A stretch of DNA of 64,000 nt, from assembly GCF_963664735.1 (NCBI RefSeq), contig NZ_OY761553.1, positions 4,878,408-4,942,407 of the forward strand. Direction: 5' to 3'. The DNA comes from an uncultured Cohaesibacter sp. GTDB taxonomy: Bacteria; Pseudomonadota; Alphaproteobacteria; Rhizobiales; Cohaesibacteraceae. Made by a program: the position numbers and the translations under genes. Below, piece by piece: positions 17,425 through 26,738 of this stretch (its first letter is position 1; each line of letters starts with the position of its first letter). The notes under the pieces are model-generated. The model saw nothing but the letters and a program-made list of their open reading frames with translations. It did no database searches and was not told the origin of the DNA.

Positions 17425-17605
17425 GGGCGGGACCTTTGAAAAAAGGAAACGGTAGGGCCTGTCTATCTAGCAGGTGTTGAATGATCCCGTCAAACAAAGA
17501 AACTTGATGAAAGCACGCAAGCCAAACCCGTGGGGCACAATAAGGGTTTATTGGTCGTGCTGATGCTTGCCAGCGCCGGGTGTGGTCGCTGTCTTTTTCT
17601 AGAAT

Positions 17606-18727
17606 CTATCGCTTTGAGCCGTTGCTTTTTTCGTCGGCCTGTTCGTCTTTCGCTTCCATCTCTTCTGAGGTTGCGCGGAGGGTCTTGATCACTGCGCCCA
17701 ACTGCGGTTGAGCTTCTGTGATAAAGGGCATGGGGCGGCAAAGCGCAATGGTGGTAAGGCCGATTCTGGCGGTCAGGATGCCATTGAGCAAGCCTTCGCC
17801 GAGTTTGGCGGACAAGCGTGCTGCGAGCCCGTGACCGACAATCTGCTGAAGCAGGCTTTCTCCTGCGGCCATGCCTCCCGTTACGGCGAGGTGGCTGGCG
17901 ATGTGTCCGGACAGGCGCAGCATGGCGACAAAGCCGGGGCGGTTGCCATAGCTCTCGGCAATGAAGCGGATCATGCGAACAGTTTCCACCAAAACCACGA
18001 CGATATCGAACAGGGCTCGCGGGCTGAGCGCTGTGACGACCGCGACTCGTTTGGCTGCCTGATGGACGCGGTGGGTCACCAGCCTGTCGATCGGCGGCAT
18101 GAGGATCTGCTCGGTTTGGGCGAGAATATCTTCGCGGTCAAACATATGTGGCAGGTCTTGTTTCAGCGTCTGTCTTGCCCGAAAAAGGGATGGCTGTTCC
18201 TGATAAAGATGGAGCAGTTCATTGGCGATTTTCATCGCGTCTTTGCGGTCTCCCTCCTCGTAAACAGACGCAACTTCGGCGCGCATATGGTCCAGTTTCG
18301 AAAGGCGACGCAATGCCAATAGCTCGCGTGCTACAAAGAACAGGAGCGACAATATTGCTATCGCAACGAGCGCCAGACCGACCCATCCCAGATAGTCCCA
18401 GCGGGCAAAAAGATCACGGATGAGACCATCGAGCCACAGCCCGACAGCCAGCATGACAATACCTGAAAGGGCGCTCCAGAAGAATGCAGAAAGGGACCAG
18501 CTGCGTTTGCGAACTGGCTTATATTGCTGTTCACTCTGGTTATTGACCTTGTCGAAATAGTCCTCGCTATCCGGAGTAAAGTCTGCCGAGAGCGAAAGCG
18601 TTGCGCCGGTGTCGGACGAAGGGCGTGCGATGTCATCACCATAGGCGCCCCGATCCAGTTTGACCGCACGGGGAGCGCGTCTGCGAGCGCTGTTCTGATC
18701 GCTTTCCGAAGAGGTGTCCTTGGTCAT
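17606..18727 (-). CDS. YcjF-like membrane protein (TIGR01620/DUF697)
   Basis: Inner-membrane protein of 373 residues in the TIGR01620/YcjF family, the partner of the YcjX P-loop protein encoded directly upstream. Residues 1-85 are polar and probably disordered. Two membrane helices lie at about 90-110 and 117-137. The C-terminal half (about 200-345) is the DUF697 domain with the conserved LSPRALFDIVVVLVETVRMIRFIAESYG stretch, split here between two helices. A charged tail follows. Its ATG overlaps the ycjX-like stop (ATGA), showing translational coupling. In enterobacteria the pair belongs to an envelope-stress regulon; the biochemical role is unknown. Confidence 0.85.
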   Translation of the reverse strand: MTKDTSSESDQNSARRRAPRAVKLDRGAYGDDIARPSSDTGATLSLSADFTPDSEDYFDKVNNQSEQQYKPVRKRSWSLSAFFWSALSGIVMLAVGLWLDGLIRDLFARWDYLGWVGLALVAIAILSLLFFVARELLALRRLSKLDHMRAEVASVYEEGDRKDAMKIANELLHLYQEQPSLFRARQTLKQDLPHMFDREDILAQTEQILMPPIDRLVTHRVHQAAKRVAVVTALSPRALFDIVVVLVETVRMIRFIAESYGNRPGFVAMLRLSGHIASHLAVTGGMAAGESLLQQIVGHGLAARLSAKLGEGLLNGILTARIGLTTIALCRPMPFITEAQPQLGAVIKTLRATSEEMEAKDEQADEKSNGSKR

Positions 18728-20280
18728 TTCAGAATGTCTCCCAGTAGATAGTCGAGGGCGCGGTCAAGGCGAATGTGGGGCAGCGAGAGTGCGACCCCGT
18801 CAGCATCCTTATCAAGTTCTGGAGGCCTGAAGCGGACAAAGCAAAGAGGATCTTCGAACTGTTCTGGCTGTTGAGAAACTGATTCAACTTCGGGTCTTGT
18901 GTCTTCAAGTTCTGATTCTGCTTTTGGGGTGTAAGTGGGGTGAGAAACTGATTCAACTTGTTTGAAAACTGATTCAGGGTTTTTAGGTAAGTCACCGGGA
19001 AATAAAGCAAATTCCGTTTCGCCGTCAAACTCATCTTCACCTAGAGATTCACCTTGCATCGGAATGCCTATGAGCGAGGGAAGCTCGTCGCCTTCTACGG
19101 TCAGGGTTGCTTCACGTGTCGCTCTGACAGCAGCGATGGCCATGGTTTCGTAGTCCGCGCCTGACGCCTCCACACGCTTTGCAGCCCGTTCGACCAGACG
19201 GTTCAGGATGTGCTCAAGCCGGTCGTGGGAGGTGTGGTGCAAGTGGTCCGCCTTGGTTGCGGCAAAGAGGATTTTGTCGATCCGGCGGGAGACCAGATTA
19301 CGCAGCCAGAAATGTGAGCCGGGTCGGAAGGCCCGAAGAATTTCTGTGATCGTGTCTTCCAGCTCAGCCAATGTATCGGGGCCTTCGTTGAGAGCTGCGA
19401 GCAGGTCGATCAACACGATCTGTCTGTCGAGGCGGGCAAAATGGTCGCGATAGAAGGGTTGCACGATGGAGGCTTTATAAGCTTCGAAACGGCGCTCCAT
19501 TGTGGCCCATAGGCTTTTGCGATCTTTGCTGTAAAGTTCATCCGGCAAAGGGGCGAAGGTGAGGGCCGGGCTGTCTTCCAAATCGCCGGGCATCAGGAAG
19601 CGTCCCGGTGTCAGAAGGGCATAGGCGCCGCGTGCCTTTTTTGCCTTGAGTAGATACGCGGTAAAGTTGCTTGCAGTTTGTCTGGCTATGGTTTCAACAG
19701 CGGGCTCGTCACCCTGTGCGTCTTCTTCAAGCTTGGTTCGGATCGTGGCTGCAAATGCCAGCCAGTCCTCAGAATGGGGCTTGTAAAGCGGTTGGCTTGC
19801 CTGATTGAAAGAGCGTTCTGACCAGCTTCTGAAGCTGTGCTCCATCAGAGTCAAGTCCAACAGCCATTCGCCGGGATAGTCGACGATGTCGATGGACATG
19901 CGATCTGATCTGAGGGTGCGCTTGAAGGTGTCTCTGGATTGATATCTGAGCGATAATCGCACCTGACTGGTGCGGCTGGTTGATGATGGCCAGACGCGTT
20001 TGTCTGTAAGATCTGCGACATGATCTTCATAGCGAAAACGAGGGGTCAGGCTGTCTGGCTGTGGGCTTATTTCTGCCGAGCCAATACGTCCTGTCGCATG
20101 GGCTTCAAAGCGTGGCAGGCGTCCGCGGTGGATGATGTTGTGCAGGGCGGAAGAGATGAAAATTGTTTTGCCCGCACGGGCCAGACCCGTAACGCCAAGG
20201 CGCACAGATGGTTCGGTCATCTCGCTAGCAAAATCTGCCAGATTTGCTGTGGCAATGCGAAGTTCTTCCAGGACTTTCAT
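18724..20280 (-). CDS. YcjX-like P-loop NTPase (DUF463)
   Basis: Cytoplasmic YcjX-family NTPase of 518 residues, with a Walker A motif GLARAGKT at residues 32-39 and a DIVDYPGEWLLD segment resembling a G-protein switch II. E. coli YcjX is about 465 residues. The excess lies near residues 430-475, where a low-complexity Glu/Ser/Pro/Gln-rich stretch with the duplicated element VESVS interrupts the domain before the conserved DPLCFVRFRPPEL end. The ribosome site AGAGG precedes the ATG by a normal distance. It is the first gene of the two-gene ycjX-ycjF operon. Confidence 0.87.
   Translation of the reverse strand: MKVLEELRIATANLADFASEMTEPSVRLGVTGLARAGKTIFISSALHNIIHRGRLPRFEAHATGRIGSAEISPQPDSLTPRFRYEDHVADLTDKRVWPSSTSRTSQVRLSLRYQSRDTFKRTLRSDRMSIDIVDYPGEWLLDLTLMEHSFRSWSERSFNQASQPLYKPHSEDWLAFAATIRTKLEEDAQGDEPAVETIARQTASNFTAYLLKAKKARGAYALLTPGRFLMPGDLEDSPALTFAPLPDELYSKDRKSLWATMERRFEAYKASIVQPFYRDHFARLDRQIVLIDLLAALNEGPDTLAELEDTITEILRAFRPGSHFWLRNLVSRRIDKILFAATKADHLHHTSHDRLEHILNRLVERAAKRVEASGADYETMAIAAVRATREATLTVEGDELPSLIGIPMQGESLGEDEFDGETEFALFPGDLPKNPESVFKQVESVSHPTYTPKAESELEDTRPEVESVSQQPEQFEDPLCFVRFRPPELDKDADGVALSLPHIRLDRALDYLLGDILK
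18872..18976 (-). repeat. Direct repeats of 19 bases inside the ycjX-like gene
   Basis: The plus-strand element TGAGAAACTGATTCAACTT occurs exactly at 18872-18890 and 18941-18959, 69 bases (23 codons) apart, with a partial third copy at 18963-18976. It encodes VESVS in the reading frame. The 69-base period keeps the frame open, suggesting in-frame duplication of a linker. Confidence 0.85.
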
Positions 20281-20468
20281 GTCTGCGCCTCTTGTGAGGG
20301 TAAGGCGTGCCTTATTGAAAACCGGTGAGATCCATTTTTCATAAAGGGCTACGGATTGCCTGCGTTTGGTTGATCCAGCTCAGGCTTGCTCTTGTAGCAT
20401 GTAGGCAGGAAAGAGGGAGATTGCAATCAGGACAGTATGTTTTGAAGGTCGGTTTGCACTTCTGAGGC

Positions 20469-20491
20469 GTGGGAGAGTTCATCCCTCCCAC
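20469..20491 (-). other. Hairpin downstream of the sixA-like gene
   Basis: GTGGGAG (20469-20475) and CTCCCAC (20485-20491) form a seven-base-pair stem. There is no T-run on the transcribed side, so it is not a convincing intrinsic terminator; it may be a 3'-end stabilising hairpin. Confidence 0.35.
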
Positions 20492-20528
20492 ACCAATATA
20501 GACGTTTCACTTTATGCTTTGCTTGGTG

Positions 20529-21098
20529 CTATCGGCGGAAGAATGTCGGTGCTGGATTTTCGACGATCAGTTCTTCTTCATCCAGATTTATGTCTTTGGG
20601 TTTGATGAAGTCAACCAAGAGGCCCGACCCCTTGGATAGCTCGTCCCAGCTGCTGCAATTGAATTCCAGCACTGCGAGGGCTGCTGTCGGGTATTTTACT
20701 CTCAGGTGCATGATCTTTGCCTGATCGCCAGAGCCGGCCAATTCGACCGCGACATCCTGAAGGCCCGTATTGTGGCCTACAATCATCAGATTCTCGCTGT
20801 CTTTGGCGTTTTCTTTGAGCAGGGCGAGATAATTCGGGTTGTTGCCCTCATAAAGGGCATCAAGCAACCTCACGCTCACATCACCGGTCAGGCTGGGAAT
20901 GATGCCCGCCATGGTTTCCTTTGTTCTCTGTGACGTTGAGCAAAGGATGCGGTCCGGGTGGTAGTGGCGCGTTTTCATGACACGCCCGATTTTGGGGGCA
21001 TCTCGCTGGCCGCGCTTGTTCAGGGGGCGATCAAAGTCATGCAAAGAAGGGTCTGACCAGGATGATTTTGCGTGTCGCAGCAGAAATAGTCTTAGCAT
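20529..21098 (-). CDS. SixA-type phosphohistidine phosphatase (histidine phosphatase superfamily)
   Basis: Cytoplasmic phosphatase of 189 residues related to E. coli SixA, which removes phosphate from histidine residues of phosphotransfer domains. The RHG motif is LLRHAKSSW with the nucleophilic His at residue 9, and the second catalytic His is in MIVGHNTGLQD. Conserved arginines lie in RPLNKRGQRDAP and SQRTKETM. The C-terminal 30 residues (KPKDINLDEEELIVENP) extend beyond the usual SixA end. Whether the target is an Hpt domain cannot be told from sequence, although an Hpt gene lies 6 kb away. Confidence 0.87.
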   Translation of the reverse strand: MLRLFLLRHAKSSWSDPSLHDFDRPLNKRGQRDAPKIGRVMKTRHYHPDRILCSTSQRTKETMAGIIPSLTGDVSVRLLDALYEGNNPNYLALLKENAKDSENLMIVGHNTGLQDVAVELAGSGDQAKIMHLRVKYPTAALAVLEFNCSSWDELSKGSGLLVDFIKPKDINLDEEELIVENPAPTFFRR

Positions 21099-21571
21099 GG
21101 TGTTTCTGTCTCCTGTTGTCGCCGTGGTTTTAATAATAGTTCTAGTGTGCTTCTCCGCGCAATGCCTTGCAAATGTGGCAAGAGCTGGACGGAGGGGCTT
21201 GCCCTATGACGAACCGTAGCCAAGTCTGCTTGAGATTGGTGTTTGTTCACTTGTTTTCGATGCTCTTGAGGTCAAAAGAGCAGGGCCCCGTTCCTGTGCT
21301 TTCTTGCTGAGTAAAGCTACATCTTCATGACAGTCGGTTACTTTTGATTGTCTCATTTGCCAAGTCACGCCGCAGGTCGCGCATTCTCTTCATGATTAAG
21401 CGGCAACTTCAGTGCCGAACGCATCGCCCAGTACGGGGAATCGGGGAGCTATTCGCATCATTTCGCAGCTCGTATTTATTGGCTTTCTTGGTGGGTGGCG
21501 GATGGGGTGGTGCTTATCTACCATTGCAAATTTTTCCGATGTGTGTCTGCTGTGGGAAAAAATTTGCCTAC

Positions 21572-21586
21572 TTAACAAAGGGTTAA
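21572..21586 (+). promoter_or_regulatory. CtrA-like box TTAA-N7-TTAA upstream of flgE
   Basis: TTAACAAAGGGTTAA has the exact TTAA-N7-TTAA form of the full CtrA recognition site. It lies about 107 bases before the flgE start and about 50 bases before a sigma54-like element. Confidence 0.6.
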
Positions 21587-21632
21587 AAAGTTTAAGTGTC
21601 TGAATTTATAAAATTATTTCTGATTATGAAAA

Positions 21633-21649
21633 TTGGCCTGCTTTTTGCA
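21633..21649 (+). promoter_or_regulatory. Sigma54-like -24/-12 promoter for flgE
   Basis: TTGGCCTGCTTTTTGCA has GG and GC separated by exactly ten bases and matches the consensus YTGGCACG-N4-TTGCW except for two positions in the -24 element. Transcription would begin near 21660, giving a leader of roughly 30 bases before flgE. Confidence 0.65.
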
Positions 21650-21692
21650 AACTCAATGCTAATCTATTTGTATCTGGTCAAAAGGACGTATC

Positions 21693-23075
21693 ATGAGTCT
21701 TTATTCAGCGCTTACAACTTCTGTCGCCGGCATGGGTGCGCAATCAACTGCGATGCAGAATATTTCGGGCAATATTGCCAATACATCGACAAATGGTTAC
21801 AAGCGTGTTGATACTGCGTTTGTTGACCTTGTTAGCAATGTTACTGCTGACAAAAGCAAGCAGACGTCGGGATCCGTGCTCGCGGGCTCTCGCCAGACAA
21901 ATACTGTTTCCGGGTCGATCGATGCCTCGCAGACGACAACTCACATGTCAATCAGTGGTGACGGGTATTTTGTTGCCTATGAGAAGATTGGCGAAGTTGA
22001 TGGTCAGCCGATTTTTGATGGCACGCCGCTCTATACGCGCCGAGGCGATTTTACTCAGGATGAGGATGGGTATTTCGTTAACGAGGCTGGATACTATCTG
22101 GCGGTGATCGAGCTTGACGACACAACGGGCAATCCGGTTAGCTCCGTGCCGAAGCCAACGACGTTCCTTGAGGGGTTCATGGCTGCCGAGGCAACAACGA
22201 CGCTTACATATAATGGTAACTTGCCTGCGGTGCCGACCACATCAGATTCCACGGGCAGTCTGCTTACGGCCGGGTCCGGCTATACAGCTGATCCAACAAC
22301 ATCTGGTGCCGGTGTTGTTCAGGCGCAGGACGAAACCCTGTTTCTCAGTCAGTCCATTTCAGGTGGTGCGATTACGGCCTATGTTGCCAATGGTGAGAAT
22401 GCCAGTGTGCAGTTGAGATGGGCCAAGATTGCAGATGGAGATCCTTCGGCAGTTCCTGCCACGGAAGATACCTGGAACCTGTTCTACAAGTCTGATTCCG
22501 AAGCAACCGGAGCGGCTACCAAATGGGTTAACGTTGGGCAGGACTACACATTCGATTCGGCGGGTCAAATGACCGCTCCGCTTACGAATGTGACGGTGTC
22601 TGCCATGACTATTGATGGAGTCGCTCTTGGCGATATCACGCTTGATCATGGTGGTAATGGCGATGGCATTACCGCTTATGCGACCCAATCCGGTGTCGCC
22701 AACATGAATCTTTCTCAAGATGGCGCTGCGGCTGGTGAGCAGACCAGCATTTCCATTGATAACTCCGGCTATATCGTTGCCAACTATTCAAACGGCAAAT
22801 CGAGCAATATGGCTGAGGTCATTCTTGCTTCGTTTGATGGCGACAACTATCTGGCGCGTGTTAGTGGTGGAGCATTCCGGGCAACGGAAGATTCCGGCTT
22901 GGCAATTCTCGGCGCAACCGGGACTATCCGAGGATCTTCGCTGGAATCATCCAACGTTGATATCGCTGACGAATTTTCGAAAATGATTGTCTCGCAACAG
23001 GCTTACACGGCGAATACGCGTGTCTTGTCAACGGCAAGGGATATGCTTTCCGAGGTCATGCAGATCATTCGGTAG
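21693..23075 (+). CDS. flgE: Flagellar hook protein FlgE
   Basis: Monomer of the extracellular hook that joins rod and filament, exported by the flagellar type III apparatus. The 460-residue protein has the axial-protein N-terminus MSLYSALTTSVAGMGAQS with NISGNIANTSTNGYKR, the hook core TPLYTRRGDFTQDEDGYFVN, and the C-terminal helix SSNVDIADEFSKMIVSQQAYTAN split across the usual coiled-coil region. The central part (about 150-330) is variable and surface-exposed. It is the first gene of flgE-flgK-flgL, with both a CtrA-like box and a sigma54-like promoter upstream. Confidence 0.95.
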   Translation: MSLYSALTTSVAGMGAQSTAMQNISGNIANTSTNGYKRVDTAFVDLVSNVTADKSKQTSGSVLAGSRQTNTVSGSIDASQTTTHMSISGDGYFVAYEKIGEVDGQPIFDGTPLYTRRGDFTQDEDGYFVNEAGYYLAVIELDDTTGNPVSSVPKPTTFLEGFMAAEATTTLTYNGNLPAVPTTSDSTGSLLTAGSGYTADPTTSGAGVVQAQDETLFLSQSISGGAITAYVANGENASVQLRWAKIADGDPSAVPATEDTWNLFYKSDSEATGAATKWVNVGQDYTFDSAGQMTAPLTNVTVSAMTIDGVALGDITLDHGGNGDGITAYATQSGVANMNLSQDGAAAGEQTSISIDNSGYIVANYSNGKSSNMAEVILASFDGDNYLARVSGGAFRATEDSGLAILGATGTIRGSSLESSNVDIADEFSKMIVSQQAYTANTRVLSTARDMLSEVMQIIR

Positions 23076-23144
23076 GCACTTTCATCAAGCCCAGTCCTCT
23101 TCTTGCTGATGAATGGTGAGGGGAGGCTGAGTGGAGGGTAAAAT

Positions 23145-25004
23145 ATGGCATTGAGTCGGGCATTGTCCGTAGCGACTTCGGGTTTGAAAGCGACAAACCG
23201 CGATCTTGAGATCGTGTCGTCCAATATTACCAATGCCAATACGGCCGGTTATACCAAAAAGGTATCCAGTCGTCAGGATATGGTGCTGAACGGGCAGGTC
23301 ACCAGCGTGGTGCAGACCGATGTTCAGCGCACCCTCGATCTTGTCGCCCAAAAGCAGTTCTGGACCGAGACGGGGGCGACGAGCTATTCCTCGACGATAA
23401 GCAATTACTTGTCTCAGGTCGATCAGATGCTGGGGCAACCGGGGGACGCCAATGCTCTGGACGCTTTGGTTAATGATTTTGCGACATCTTTGCAGGCGCT
23501 TGAGACGAGTCCCGACGATGCCACCACGCGCTTGCAGGTTTTGAATGATGCGTCCGTCATGACGCAAGCGATGAATGATGCATCCGATACGATACAGGCT
23601 TTGCGGCAGGATGCCGAATTCGCTCTGGAAGATGCGATTCAGAATGTAAATGAGATTCTGAAGAATATTGAAAAGCTTGATCGGCAGGTTCAAGAGATAT
23701 CGCTCGCCACTGGCGAAGATGCCGTCGGTTTGATGGATCAGCGTGATGCATATGTGAATCAGCTTTCGGAACTGATGCCCATTCGCGTCGCGCAGCGGGA
23801 TAATAATTCCATCCAGATTTCCACCACCAGCGGCATGTCATTGTATGATGTGGCTGCTTCGGAATTTGAATTTACGGCCTATGGAACCGTTGGTCCCTAT
23901 ACGGAGTGGGATCCCCAAGCGACAGATAATCAGCTTGGCACGATTTATCTGAAATCCAACAACAGCGATCTGCATGATGTCACCTTGTCTGGCGGTTTTG
24001 GCGGTAGTCGCATTGGCGCCTTGCTGGAGCTTAGGGACGATCTTCTGGTTGAGGCGCAGCACCAGCTTGATAGTTTGGCTGACGGGCTGGCAGATGCGTT
24101 TGGCAAGTTTGATGTTGATGGCTCAGCGGTCACTTCCGGTGCGCAAGAGGGCTTTGACCTTGATTTGACGGATTTGCAGCCCGGTGATGAATTTACCTTC
24201 ACCTATGAGGATGTGGGTACTGGGCAAACAAATACCGTCACCTTTGTTCGCGTTGAAAATCCCGCTGTTTTGCCGCTAGCAGATGATGTGACTGCACGCG
24301 ATGATGATACTGTCTTCGGTATCGATTTTTCATCAGGAATGGCTAGTGTCGTAACGCAGGTGCAAACGGCACTCGGTGGCGCGTTTACCGTGTCCAATCC
24401 AGCGGGCGACAGTTTGCAGATTTTGGATGATGGGGCTGCCAATACCGTCAATATCCAATCATTCGATGCAAAGGCGACCGCGACGGGGCTTCAGCAGACC
24501 GCAGACGCTCTGCCGTTTTTCGTTGATGGCGGGCAAGGGCCCGGTATCTATTCGGGCAGTGTGGATGGCATGACGCAGCAAACCGGCTTCTCCGGGCGCA
24601 TCTCTGTCAACGAGGCCCTGTTTAATGATCCGACCAAACTCGTCCAGTACAGCGCCAGCACCGGAATCGGTGATCAGGAACGACCTGCCGCTCTCTACAG
24701 TGCTTTGACAGAGGCGGAACTCAGTTTCACCTATCAGGATGGTGGAGCGCCTGTGACCATGACCGTGGACGAATTTGCACGGCAGGTGATTTCGTTTCAG
24801 GCACAGCAGGCCGCGACCGCGCAGACCCGGCATGAGGGACAAGAAATTGTCATGAACAATGTTCTGTCGCGGTTTGAGCAATCAGCCAGCGTGGATGTTG
24901 ATGAAGAGTTGGCGCGGCTTCTTGAATTGCAGACGGCCTATTCGGCCAATGCGCGCGTGATGACCGCAGTAAAAGACATGATGGATGCACTCATGCGGAT
25001 CTAA
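23145..25004 (+). CDS. flgK: Flagellar hook-associated protein FlgK (HAP1)
   Basis: First hook-filament junction protein, 619 residues. The N-terminus (MALSRALSVATSGLKATN then VSSNITNANTAGYTKK) and the C-terminal helix (DEELARLLELQTAYSANARV) are the conserved D0/D1 helices of HAP1. The middle, with LGQPGDANALDALVNDFATSLQALE, fits FlgK. GGAGGG lies nine bases before the ATG. It follows flgE by 69 bases and is followed directly by flgL. Its length is close to that of other alphaproteobacterial FlgK proteins. Confidence 0.94.
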   Translation: MALSRALSVATSGLKATNRDLEIVSSNITNANTAGYTKKVSSRQDMVLNGQVTSVVQTDVQRTLDLVAQKQFWTETGATSYSSTISNYLSQVDQMLGQPGDANALDALVNDFATSLQALETSPDDATTRLQVLNDASVMTQAMNDASDTIQALRQDAEFALEDAIQNVNEILKNIEKLDRQVQEISLATGEDAVGLMDQRDAYVNQLSELMPIRVAQRDNNSIQISTTSGMSLYDVAASEFEFTAYGTVGPYTEWDPQATDNQLGTIYLKSNNSDLHDVTLSGGFGGSRIGALLELRDDLLVEAQHQLDSLADGLADAFGKFDVDGSAVTSGAQEGFDLDLTDLQPGDEFTFTYEDVGTGQTNTVTFVRVENPAVLPLADDVTARDDDTVFGIDFSSGMASVVTQVQTALGGAFTVSNPAGDSLQILDDGAANTVNIQSFDAKATATGLQQTADALPFFVDGGQGPGIYSGSVDGMTQQTGFSGRISVNEALFNDPTKLVQYSASTGIGDQERPAALYSALTEAELSFTYQDGGAPVTMTVDEFARQVISFQAQQAATAQTRHEGQEIVMNNVLSRFEQSASVDVDEELARLLELQTAYSANARVMTAVKDMMDALMRI

Positions 25005-25037
25005 CCGCTGAGGATGGACAGGAAATGGGCTCTGAAC

Positions 25038-26540
25038 ATGATCGGTACTCTTAATGGATACTCATCCTCTGTGATGATGAATGTGCTGAGAAACAATTCC
25101 AGCCTCATGCAGGATCTTACCATCCAGCTCAGCACTGGCAAAAAAGCGCAGACTTACGGCGGACTTGGTGCTGATGTTGGAGAGGCTCTCGGTCTTCGTT
25201 CCCAGATCAATTCGATTGAGGGATATCAGAGTGGCATCCAGCAAGCGCAGATCCAGATCTCGATGATGAATATCAGTCTTGAGCGCATTGTCTCGATGGG
25301 GGCTGAGGTGAGTGGCTCTGCCACTGGCACCCAATATGACATCACATCCAACAACAAGTCGGTTGCGCAAGCTACTTCCGAGACGCTCGTCAAAGAAATG
25401 ATCGGCCTTCTTAACACTGAAGTTGACGGAGATTTCGTTTTTTCTGGTAGAACAACGGATGTGGCACCTGCGCTCAGTTTTGATCGAATCGTCTATGGCT
25501 ATGGCGGCGAGGACGGTCTCATGACCGTTACTGATGAACGTATCCGTGCAGATGCCGGGGCGGATGGATTGGGGCGCCTTACGCTGGCGACTGCTGGTCC
25601 GACATTTACTCTTAGCGAGGAGGCGACGGACTTTGGCTACAAGCTGAGCGCTGTAACGAGTACGCTTGATAATGTTACGGTTACCGGGCCTGCGGGTAGC
25701 CCTGCCAGCATTGATGTGACTGTAACTGGAACCCCTGTTGCCGGTCAGGTTCTCAGCTTTACCTTCGATATGCCGGATGGAACGACCGAGGTCATTCAAA
25801 TGACCGGCCAGGAGGGAGCAACGAGCCCATCAGATGGCAAGTTTACGATCAATGGTACGCCGGACGTTGTTGCCGCCTCTATTCAGGATGTTCTCACCTA
25901 CCAGTTGGGCAGGAATGTCTCTTCTGCGGGAGAGGCTGCCTCTCGTATCCAGGGTGCCCTCGATTTTTATATGACATCCAATGGCGGAGAGCCGATGCGT
26001 GCCGTCGGGAATCCAGAAACCGCAACCACTCTGGACACTGCAACAGCCGCGGGCAAGCCAACTGTCAACTGGTATGTCGGTGACAATGATGCTTCAGTTA
26101 GCTCCAGAGACACGGCGAAAGTTCAGATCGATAACAAACTGGATATTTCATACGGTGCAAGGGCGAATGAAGCCAGTATCGCGCGCCAACTTGCCTATAT
26201 GACGGCGCTGTCCCTGCCTACTTACGATCAGGACAGCGATCTGGACGAATTGCGCTACACGACATTTGCCGATGCGGTCAAGTCAGGTCTGTCGAGTGTC
26301 AATCAGGGAGATGTTGTCAAAACAACTCTGACCGAGATTGGTGTGGCCGACAAGGTCTTGGAAGACGCAAATTCCCGCCACATTACGACCGTGAGCATGT
26401 TGCAGACAGCATTGACGGAAAAGGAAGGGATCAACGATGAAGAGGTCGCTGCAAAACTGATGACGATACGGACGACGATCGAGTCTTCCTATCAGGCCGC
26501 TTCGATGATGTATGATCTGTCTCTTACGAATTTCATCTAG
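25038..26540 (+). CDS. flgL: Flagellar hook-associated protein FlgL (HAP3)
   Basis: Second junction protein between hook and filament. The N-terminal helix has the flagellin-like LTIQLSTGKKAQTYGGLG and the C-terminus MTIRTTIESSYQAASMMYDLSLTNFI. At about 500 residues it is well above the E. coli length (317), with the extra mass in the central domains (about 150-370). The frame is also open from an ATG at 25014, ten bases after flgK stops, but GAGG abuts that codon. The Met at 25038 gives the family start MIGTLNGYSSS, so I chose it with moderate certainty. Confidence 0.9.
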   Translation: MIGTLNGYSSSVMMNVLRNNSSLMQDLTIQLSTGKKAQTYGGLGADVGEALGLRSQINSIEGYQSGIQQAQIQISMMNISLERIVSMGAEVSGSATGTQYDITSNNKSVAQATSETLVKEMIGLLNTEVDGDFVFSGRTTDVAPALSFDRIVYGYGGEDGLMTVTDERIRADAGADGLGRLTLATAGPTFTLSEEATDFGYKLSAVTSTLDNVTVTGPAGSPASIDVTVTGTPVAGQVLSFTFDMPDGTTEVIQMTGQEGATSPSDGKFTINGTPDVVAASIQDVLTYQLGRNVSSAGEAASRIQGALDFYMTSNGGEPMRAVGNPETATTLDTATAAGKPTVNWYVGDNDASVSSRDTAKVQIDNKLDISYGARANEASIARQLAYMTALSLPTYDQDSDLDELRYTTFADAVKSGLSSVNQGDVVKTTLTEIGVADKVLEDANSRHITTVSMLQTALTEKEGINDEEVAAKLMTIRTTIESSYQAASMMYDLSLTNFI

Positions 26541-26587
26541 TTCGTTAAGTCTTGTAAATCGACTTTGACGTTAACCTTGAAAAGTAA

Positions 26588-26613
26588 AAAGCAGCTTGTT
26601 CGGCTGCTTTTTG
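26588..26613. terminator. Bidirectional terminator between flgL and flaF
   Basis: AAAAGCAGC (26588-26596) pairs with GCTGCTTTT (26604-26612) around a seven-base loop. It lies between the convergent flgL and flaF genes and is A/T-flanked on both sides. Confidence 0.85.
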
Positions 26614-26738
26614 CATTTTGACCTGGTTTTGTATTTCCGAATGCAAATTGCAAATTAAAAAGCGCCGAACCTTGCTGGGTCGACGCTTGTATATTTTCTC
26701 GAAGTGTCATTCTGACAATGACTGCTGTGAACTGGATG

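Larger units (their letters stand above)
21099..21692 (+). other. 594-base region between sixA-like gene and flgE
   Basis: The divergent region contains no convincing gene. The left part should carry the sixA promoter. The right part holds the flgE control elements: a CtrA-like box at 21572-21586 and a sigma54-like element at 21633-21649. It is strongly AT-rich from 21540 to 21670. Confidence 0.6.
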
